64,000 nucleotides of DNA, taken from Ruminococcus hominis (GTDB taxonomy: Bacteria; Bacillota; Clostridia; Lachnospirales; Lachnospiraceae). The number at the start of each line of letters is the position of its first letter. The first letter of the stretch is position 1. A program made the position numbers and the translations under genes. Shown here piece by piece: positions 58,151-64,000 of this stretch. The notes beneath the pieces are model-generated. The model searched no databases, was not told the DNA's origin, and was given only the letters and a program-made list of their open reading frames with translations. The stretch lies in NCBI RefSeq assembly GCF_014287355.1, contig NZ_JACOPE010000001.1, positions 2,976,001 through 3,040,000 on the forward strand, given 5' to 3'.

Positions 58151-59692
58151 CTAATGCAATGATTTTCGATACTCGCTCGGCAGCATTCCTACTTCTTCTT
58201 TAAATACCTTGCTCATATACTTTGAATCGCTGTACCCTGCTAATTCTGCAATTTGATTTAATTTAAAAGGAGTCTCCAGCAATAGTTTTTTTACTTTTTC
58301 TATACGATATTTTCTTACAGTCTCTGAAAATGTCATTCCGGTTTCTTTCTTAAACTGCGTACTTAAATATTCTTCTGACACAACTAACTTTCCTGCAATT
58401 TCTTCCAATGTGATTCCTTGATCATAATATTGCAGGATTAGTTGTTGTGCCTTTTGTACCATGGCACTGGTATGTTCTTCCGGAGTTTTCTCCTCCTCCA
58501 AGTTCTGAACAATTTGTATTGTCTGCTCCACAATTTTCTGAATCTGGAACCAACACACTGCACCTGATATCTGATTCAATTTTTCCTGAATATCTGGTTC
58601 TTTTCCGTCTATCTTTAATCCACCTACTTTGGCAAGTGACCAGAAAAACCGAATAATATCTTTCTTTATCGTCATTGGAAATTGCGGATTATCCTGATAA
58701 TATTGTGGCAATTGATGATAACAATATTTTAATTGTTCTTTATCTTTTATTAACATTGACTTCTTAGCCTGTTCTTCCAACTCCATCGGATATTTCTCGA
58801 TTCCATTTTGAATTGACTCTTGTTTTGATTCAATTTCACTTACTCTGATTAATTTACCTTCTTCATATAATAATGCCCATTCAAGATGTGTATACATTTC
58901 TTTTAAATCTGAAGAAACCGAACATATTTCTTCAGATTCTTTCCACATACTAACCATTGGTATCTTCATTCGTTTATACACCGTTGGCAACACTTGTTCT
59001 GAAAGATATGTATACAATGATGTATCTTTCGAATTTTTGTAAAATATGATAACCAATGACTGCCATATTTCCATTTCCTGCATATACATACTATAGCTTA
59101 CTCTTTGACCAACTCCCTGCTCGATCATAAGCTTTAATCTCTCAATTTGCATTTCATATGTTTCTCCAAGCCATATCAACATTATTTCAGCAGAATCTCT
59201 CACTGTAAATCCATATTTTTCTTGCGTCATTTTATGAAATGCGTCATCTGGCTGAAGTTGCCCGTTGATACAACTATTGAAAATGTATTCAAGCGAGAAA
59301 GCCCTGTCTTGATTCTGCGCTTTTGCCAACTCAGCCTCTACCTGCTGTAATGCATTTTTTAATTCTACTATATTGATTGGTTTAAGCAAATAATTTTCAA
59401 TACCTAATTCAATTGCCTGTTTTGCATAATCAAAATCTGAATATGCCGATAACACAATTACCTTGCACTTATTTTGCTCTTGTCGCAATTGTAAAAGCAT
59501 TTCTAATCCCGTCATGCGAGGCATACGGATATCCATAATAACAAGATCCGGCCGTTCCTTCCGTATCAATTCCAGCCCCTTTTCTCCGTCTACGGCGGTC
59601 CCGACTACCTTATAATCTGTATTTATTTTACTAAGAATCTTTGCCATGCCTTCTCGGATTGGTGCTTCATCTTCAACAACTACAATTCTCAT
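58151..59692 (-). CDS. YesN-type AraC response regulator
   Basis: 513 residues, ACGGAGGGG site. Receiver domain 1-120 (VVEDEAPIREGM, Asp about 55 in LVIMDIRMPRMTG, LKPIN), long middle part, and a C-terminal AraC double helix-turn-helix (ITLEEIAGKLVVSEEYLSTQF, KLNQIAELAGYSDSKYMSKVF). Partner of the kinase directly upstream; together they normally control carbohydrate transport genes. Confidence 0.93.
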   Translation of the reverse strand: MRIVVVEDEAPIREGMAKILSKINTDYKVVGTAVDGEKGLELIRKERPDLVIMDIRMPRMTGLEMLLQLRQEQNKCKVIVLSAYSDFDYAKQAIELGIENYLLKPINIVELKNALQQVEAELAKAQNQDRAFSLEYIFNSCINGQLQPDDAFHKMTQEKYGFTVRDSAEIMLIWLGETYEMQIERLKLMIEQGVGQRVSYSMYMQEMEIWQSLVIIFYKNSKDTSLYTYLSEQVLPTVYKRMKIPMVSMWKESEEICSVSSDLKEMYTHLEWALLYEEGKLIRVSEIESKQESIQNGIEKYPMELEEQAKKSMLIKDKEQLKYCYHQLPQYYQDNPQFPMTIKKDIIRFFWSLAKVGGLKIDGKEPDIQEKLNQISGAVCWFQIQKIVEQTIQIVQNLEEEKTPEEHTSAMVQKAQQLILQYYDQGITLEEIAGKLVVSEEYLSTQFKKETGMTFSETVRKYRIEKVKKLLLETPFKLNQIAELAGYSDSKYMSKVFKEEVGMLPSEYRKSLH

Positions 59693-59727
59693 CTTCCCCT
59701 CCGTTTCTATTTTTTCTTCCCCTACTG

Positions 59728-61431
59728 TTACGCTTTTTGATATTCATCCGTCATTGGTATAAACAAATGTACTCTCGTATATAAGTGTTCTTCGCTTTCA
59801 AAATATACCATTGCTTCTTCACCATAATATAATTTCAACCGCTTTCTCACATTTGTTATACCCAGATGACCTGTCATATCTCTTTGCTCATCATTTAATT
59901 CATCAATCTTGCCTTGTGTTATTCCATTACCATTATCCTCGATTTGTATATGAATCTGATGCTCCATTTTTCTCGCTGATATTTTTAACACACATTCTTC
60001 TTCCTTGCCATAAAATCCATATTTTACTGAATTTTCCACGAATGGCTGCAACAATAGCTTGTGAATTTGAAATCCGAATAGTTCTTCTGGTATATCTGTC
60101 TCAATAACAGGAATTTTTCCCAGCCTTGTCCCCTGCAATAACATATATTGTTTCAGCCATCCAAGTTCCTGTGCCAATGTTGATGTTCCGCCTGCATTGT
60201 CCACCGTATATCGTAAAATATTCGCCAAAGCAACCAACATACTGCTGATATCATACTGTTCATTTTCAATTGCTTTCCAATTAATGCTGTCCAATGTATT
60301 ATATAAGAAATGTGGGTCAATCTGAGCTTCCAATGCAGATAATTCTGCATTCTTCTGCTCTAATAACGCCTGCTTCACCTGATTAATCAAATTATCCAGA
60401 TTTTCCACCATCTCATTAAATCCGAATTCTATATCTTTTATTTCTTCCGGTGCACGCTTCCAAAATTCCAGACGTGTTTCAAAATTTCCCGTTTCAACTT
60501 CATGAAATCCCTGTCCTACACTCTGGATAACATGAATATATGGACGAGTAAAAATATAACTTAAAAAAATCATAACAAGAAACGCAATAAACGCAACACC
60601 TAGTAGCAGACCAACTTGTTCATTCATTGTTTTTCTGTATGTCGATATATCTCTTTCTATGCAAATAGTAAACTGACTCATCTGATTCACTTTAGAAATA
60701 TATAAATTTTTTCTCGTATTCTTTACTGAATCTAAAGTCCGCCCAATTTTGGCTACCGATGGTGCACTTATAACATAATTTCCTTCCAGCAAATAAGTAT
60801 TCGCATTTGCTCCGACCTGCAATATATTCGAAATCAACTGTTCGTCTATACTGAATACAACGGTTCCAAGCTTTTCATGAATATCTCGATAATCGATTAG
60901 ATTTCTAGCAATTTGCAGTAAATATGTGTGTTTGTCATTTACAACTATCGGTTGTATCTGTCCTTGATAAACCTGCTCTTTCTTTACCTCTGGGCAATGT
61001 ACTTTTCCTGCCCAGTCACTGGATGTAGATGATGAATTTTGTTTATCGTAAAATATGACTTCACCATTTGCAAGAAATATTGTAATACCTTCTATTCCTT
61101 GATTTCGATTACAAACATGACTCAGTTCATGACGTAATTTACTGGTATTAACTTCCATCGCATCATCATTATTATTAATATTTTCAACAGCCTCAACTAC
61201 TACATCATCCGTACACAAATCAAACAGAATCGCATTATACTTATCTAACTGAATATCAAAGCATCGATCTGCATTCTCAAGATTTGCCTGCATCCGTTCC
61301 TGTAAATCATTCTTCTGCCAGACACGCAGACTTCCCTGCGATATAATAGCAAAAATTAAAATTGGAAACATTGCCACGATCATTATATCCACAAATATTC
61401 TGCCTCTGAGGCTTTTGATTTTTTTCATCAT
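59728..61431 (-). CDS. YesM/LytS-type sensor histidine kinase
   Basis: About 567 residues from ATG 61431 (GGGAGGC), overlapping the upstream stop in ATGA. Membrane helix near the N-terminus and at about 270-295 enclose a large extracytoplasmic sensor. HAMP, then His_kinase domain (ALEAQIDPHFLYNTLDSINW with the phospho-His) and ATPase (QPFVENSVKYG, IEDNGNGI). Senses a sugar, probably through the binding protein encoded before it. Confidence 0.93.
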   Translation of the reverse strand: MMKKIKSLRGRIFVDIMIVAMFPILIFAIISQGSLRVWQKNDLQERMQANLENADRCFDIQLDKYNAILFDLCTDDVVVEAVENINNNDDAMEVNTSKLRHELSHVCNRNQGIEGITIFLANGEVIFYDKQNSSSTSSDWAGKVHCPEVKKEQVYQGQIQPIVVNDKHTYLLQIARNLIDYRDIHEKLGTVVFSIDEQLISNILQVGANANTYLLEGNYVISAPSVAKIGRTLDSVKNTRKNLYISKVNQMSQFTICIERDISTYRKTMNEQVGLLLGVAFIAFLVMIFLSYIFTRPYIHVIQSVGQGFHEVETGNFETRLEFWKRAPEEIKDIEFGFNEMVENLDNLINQVKQALLEQKNAELSALEAQIDPHFLYNTLDSINWKAIENEQYDISSMLVALANILRYTVDNAGGTSTLAQELGWLKQYMLLQGTRLGKIPVIETDIPEELFGFQIHKLLLQPFVENSVKYGFYGKEEECVLKISARKMEHQIHIQIEDNGNGITQGKIDELNDEQRDMTGHLGITNVRKRLKLYYGEEAMVYFESEEHLYTRVHLFIPMTDEYQKA

Positions 61432-62672
61432 TTTGCCTCCCTGTTTTTCCTTAATTTTTCTGCTAGATTTGATATAATCACCGATTGTGGTATCTCTCCT
61501 ACGATCTCTTCTTCCATTGCATCTGTCAACGCAACAGATACATATGGCCAATCCACTGAAAATTCTCTCAGCCGGGCTTGTTGCATAATTTGCCAGGTAT
61601 TCTTTAAATCTTCATTTTCTGCTATCTGCTCCTGCAAAATATCTTCGCGTGGAGCCAGATATCCTATCTGCTCTAATAATTTTTCCATCTGACATTTTTC
61701 AGAAACAAATTTAACAAATTTCAGCGCTTCATCCTGCTTTTCCCCAGGCGTTACTACAAGAACTTCTCCGCCGATTGCGGTTACACATTCTTTATTTTCA
61801 TTACCGGACGGCGGAAGTGTCATTACATATTTCATGTTTGGCTTTTCTTTCTGGATTGTTTGCTGAAAAGCAGATGTAACCAGAACCATAACCACATTTC
61901 CTTCCATAAACTGTCTTACAATATCGCCAGTAATCAGATTATTTACCTGTGGGCTCATTGCTCCTGATTCCGACAGTTCTCTTAATTTTAGAAATGCAGC
62001 CTGACTTTCCTCTGATTCTATTTCTGCTATTTCCCCTCCATACCCCCAAAGTAATGGCAAAAACGAGAAAACACTTTCTTCGCTTCGAAGTGCCGGCATA
62101 GCAAAACCGTAACGATTATCTTTTGTTAATTTTAAGGCTGTTTCCTGTAATTCATCCCATGTTTTTGGAACTTGTAAACCGGCCTCCTCCAATATCTCTG
62201 TATTACAAAATAAAGCAGCACAATTCATCCCAAGCGGCATCCCTTTCATCTGTCCATCCACCTTACAGGATGCTATTGCCTCCGGTAAATAATCATCCAG
62301 ATTTTCAATCTGCTCTGTCACATTTACAAACGACTGCATCGCATTGAAATAATTCAAATCAGAAGAATCCACCAGTGCAAGCTCCGGCATATCTCCATCT
62401 GCCATACTAAGTGCCAGATGTTTCTTAAAATCTTCATCCGGTACATACTGTATCTCTACCTGAATATTTTCCTGCGAATGATTAAATGTATCTGTAATCT
62501 CTAATAATGCCTGCTTACTCGCAGAAGAATCCAAATAATGCCAAAGCGTCAAAGTTTGTACTGGCTTAACCGACGTTTCTTTCTCTTTTTGACATCCGGT
62601 CAATAGTCCAACTACAAGACAGATTCCAATTAAAAAAATGTACCATTTTCTCCAAAGATTTCTTTTGTTCAT
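61428..62672 (-). CDS. Sugar-binding lipoprotein (family 1 solute-binding protein)
   Basis: 414 residues. Lipoprotein signal with lipobox LLTGC (Cys about 27). Family 1 extracellular solute-binding fold: LTLWHYLDSSASKQALLEI, QVEIQYVPDEDFKKHLALSMADGDMPELALVD, YGFAMPALRSEE. No permease genes follow; instead the YesM kinase overlaps by 4 bases. So it may serve as a sensory binding protein for the two-component system rather than for uptake. Confidence 0.9.
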   Translation of the reverse strand: MNKRNLWRKWYIFLIGICLVVGLLTGCQKEKETSVKPVQTLTLWHYLDSSASKQALLEITDTFNHSQENIQVEIQYVPDEDFKKHLALSMADGDMPELALVDSSDLNYFNAMQSFVNVTEQIENLDDYLPEAIASCKVDGQMKGMPLGMNCAALFCNTEILEEAGLQVPKTWDELQETALKLTKDNRYGFAMPALRSEESVFSFLPLLWGYGGEIAEIESEESQAAFLKLRELSESGAMSPQVNNLITGDIVRQFMEGNVVMVLVTSAFQQTIQKEKPNMKYVMTLPPSGNENKECVTAIGGEVLVVTPGEKQDEALKFVKFVSEKCQMEKLLEQIGYLAPREDILQEQIAENEDLKNTWQIMQQARLREFSVDWPYVSVALTDAMEEEIVGEIPQSVIISNLAEKLRKNREAK

Positions 62673-62694
62673 GCTGCTCCCTTCGTATTCTGTA

Positions 62695-63297
62695 TTAGTC
62701 CTGCTCCCATAACTTTCCTTCTTTATAGTGTTTTCTGCAAAGTGCTACATAACTTTCATTGGAACCCAGCATAATCTGTGCACCCGCTCGCACAATTTTC
62801 CTATTTGCATATCTGGTATTACACTGTGCACGTTTTCCACACCAGCAAATTGTCGGAACCTCTTCAATTATATCCGCAATCTCCATAAGCCGCTTCGAAC
62901 CTGGAAACAAATGATTTAAAAAATCTGTTCTAAGTCCATAACAGAGAACCGGAATATTATAAAAATCCACAATATCTGATAATATATCCACATCATTTTC
63001 GGAAAGGAATTGTGCTTCATCTACCAGCACTGCATCCACTATCTTTCCATGATACAAATATTTCTCATTATCTGCACTCCATGCTCCTGAAATTTCTTTC
63101 AAAAATTCATCGACATATTCTGCCGGGGCGGACAATCCTATACGTGAATGGATTTCCTCCTCTGCATCGCGGTTATCAGTTCTCGGTTTTAATAATACGG
63201 CATATTGACCTCGCTCTTCATAGTTATAGCGAACCATCAAAATATTTGCAGATTTTGAACTTCCCATCGCTCCATATCGGAAATATAATTTTGCCAT
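62695..63297 (-). CDS. tdk: Thymidine kinase (type II)
   Basis: 200 residues. P-loop GAMGSSKSANIL (about 9-20), lasso/zinc region with Cys pairs (CWCGKRAQC, LCRKHY), Walker B VLVDEAQFLS (about 89-98), and Tyr-rich C-terminus. Phosphorylates thymidine in salvage. Confidence 0.95.
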   Translation of the reverse strand: MAKLYFRYGAMGSSKSANILMVRYNYEERGQYAVLLKPRTDNRDAEEEIHSRIGLSAPAEYVDEFLKEISGAWSADNEKYLYHGKIVDAVLVDEAQFLSENDVDILSDIVDFYNIPVLCYGLRTDFLNHLFPGSKRLMEIADIIEEVPTICWCGKRAQCNTRYANRKIVRAGAQIMLGSNESYVALCRKHYKEGKLWEQD

Positions 63298-63371
63298 TTC
63301 GTAACCTCTCTATCTCTTTCTGTATTGATTATACCTTACTATTAAAGATAGTAGCAATAAAATTAAGTATT

Positions 63372-63626
63372 CTATACATGTAAATGTAAATATTTTTCTC
63401 GGGTAGCAAGTCCACCACGAATGTGGCGCTCTGATTTGTTTGTATCGAGGACCTTACGTGCCTCATGTGCAAGTGATGGGTTGATTTGGAACAGACGCTC
63501 GGTAACATCCTTATGTACAGTCGATTTTGACACTCCGAATTTTTTTGCTGTCTGCCGGATTGTTGCCTTCTCCTGTATAATGTAATTTGCAATCTCGATT
63601 GCCCGCTCTTCAATATAATCTCTCAT
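63372..63626 (-). CDS. spoIIID: Sporulation transcription factor SpoIIID
   Basis: 84 residues. MRDYIEERAIEIANYIIQEKATIRQTAKKFGVSKSTVHKDVTERL with a basic tail (HIRGGLATREKY) is the highly conserved SpoIIID sequence. DNA-binding regulator of the mother cell during sporulation; shows a spore-former. Confidence 0.96.
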   Translation of the reverse strand: MRDYIEERAIEIANYIIQEKATIRQTAKKFGVSKSTVHKDVTERLFQINPSLAHEARKVLDTNKSERHIRGGLATREKYLHLHV

Positions 63627-63631
63627 AGAAA

Positions 63632-63670
63632 AGCCCCTGCATAGTTTGTTTTTTACAATCTATGCAAGGG
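63632..63670 (-). terminator. Terminator between recombinase remnant and spoIIID
   Basis: Minus strand CCCTTGCATAG pairs with CTATGCAGGGG across an A/T loop, then CTTTTCT. Confidence 0.7.
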
Positions 63671-63674
63671 TCTG

Positions 63675-64000
63675 TTATTGTATGTCTGATTCGAATTTCT
63701 TACTTGCCATTGATGATTTTTCCAGTATATATTTCATAAAAAACTGAGGTTCAATTTTCAATGATTTCAGCTTATGGACATTCTGTAAAAGATCCACCGT
63801 GTTTCTGGCAAAACGAGAGATGTCTTTTACAACGACCATATCAAACAATCCATGCTCTGCATCAGCCATCATGCGAAGAAATTCTTTACGATTTTTTATT
63901 TTTGTTCCGGAAATACCTTCATCTGCATATAATCTAACTAAAGTGTCCCCTGTGCGCTTGGTGTATCCTGAGAAAAATTCTTTTTGAGCTTCCAGACTGT
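63675..64000 (-). pseudogene. Truncated large serine recombinase (upstream end outside window)
   Basis: From the right edge the frame reads QKEFFSGYTKRTGDTLVRLY, then ADEGISGTKIKNRKEF, FDMVVVKDISRFARNTVDLL and after LKSLKIEPQFF breaks off: the catalytic domain lacks its last part and the whole recombinase/zinc-ribbon C-terminus, and the last 17 residues are unrelated. A decayed phage or transposon recombinase. Confidence 0.8.

Noticed and set aside
1..64000. CRISPR arrays, tRNA and rRNA genes
   Set aside because: I found no regularly spaced repeats and no tRNA cloverleaf or rRNA sequence when reading both strands.

Overview
The window looks like chromosome of a spore-forming, low-to-moderate GC Firmicute, most likely a gut Lachnospiraceae relative. 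SpoIIID, a YesMN-type two-component system, a type II thymidine kinase, strong AGGAGG ribosome binding sites and the style of the mobile elements all point that way. Species cannot be fixed from sequence alone. Three blocks can be separated: accessory DNA of a large integrative element (about 5.1-47.2 kb, left end not seen, probably beyond position 1), a small mobilizable resistance element (47.24-55.98 kb), and ordinary backbone to the right (guaA, an HPr-like gene, YesN/YesM/sugar-binding lipoprotein, tdk, spoIIID, a decayed serine recombinase).

Left part (1-5 kb): a minus-strand EcsC/YccF/coiled-coil operon sits behind a good promoter and a yybP-ykoY (manganese) riboswitch with terminator. 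Next to it is a response regulator-ABC ATPase-permease-histidine kinase operon of the lantibiotic/bacitracin-resistance type.

Large element: a plus-strand operon (5.35-14.6 kb) encodes SSB, a MoxR-type AAA+ ATPase, an XRE regulator, a VWA protein that also carries an HEVGH zincin motif, an AbrB/SpoVT-like regulator and several uncharacterised proteins. A second plus operon encodes an NAD-dependent DNA ligase and a NADAR protein. A long minus operon (44.3-36.2 kb) encodes an unidentified protein, YqaJ nuclease, RecD2-like helicase, a probable annealing protein, primase, sortase B and a small protein. Between them lie HicAB, a resolvase, a Tn916-like orf7/orf8/orf9 regulatory module, ParM/ParR-like partition genes, a secreted protein with a sigma/anti-sigma pair, and two cargo cassettes (RR-HK-ABC at 15.1-19.7 kb; PadR-MATE at 28.4-30.4 kb). 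Both cassettes are flanked by repeated terminators and by broken OmpR-type winged-helix genes. The element ends with DUF3173, a tyrosine integrase and an att-like core. No relaxase or type IV secretion genes of this element are in the window.

The most interesting signal is a shared leader. The three main operons of the large element (ssb/MoxR/VWA, ligA/NADAR, YqaJ/RecD/primase) start from near-identical promoters (TTGACA, 17-bp spacer with a common ATCTnGTG block, TA-rich -10). Each promoter is followed by a 115-160 nt untranslated leader with a common GYAGTTTANGTTTG motif, and 6-7 nt later an intrinsic terminator. This looks like a coordinately controlled attenuation or antitermination system that switches on the DNA-processing functions of the element.

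Small element: an 8.7-kb mobilizable element flanked by an 11-bp repeat equal to the last bases of guaA carries integrase, excisionase-like protein, RepA-like ATPase, MobV relaxase, TnpV, an XRE regulator with four operator repeats, and a resistance pair (ABC-F protein plus lincosamide nucleotidyltransferase-like protein). The ABC-F gene has a promoter, a four-residue leader peptide and an attenuator hairpin upstream.
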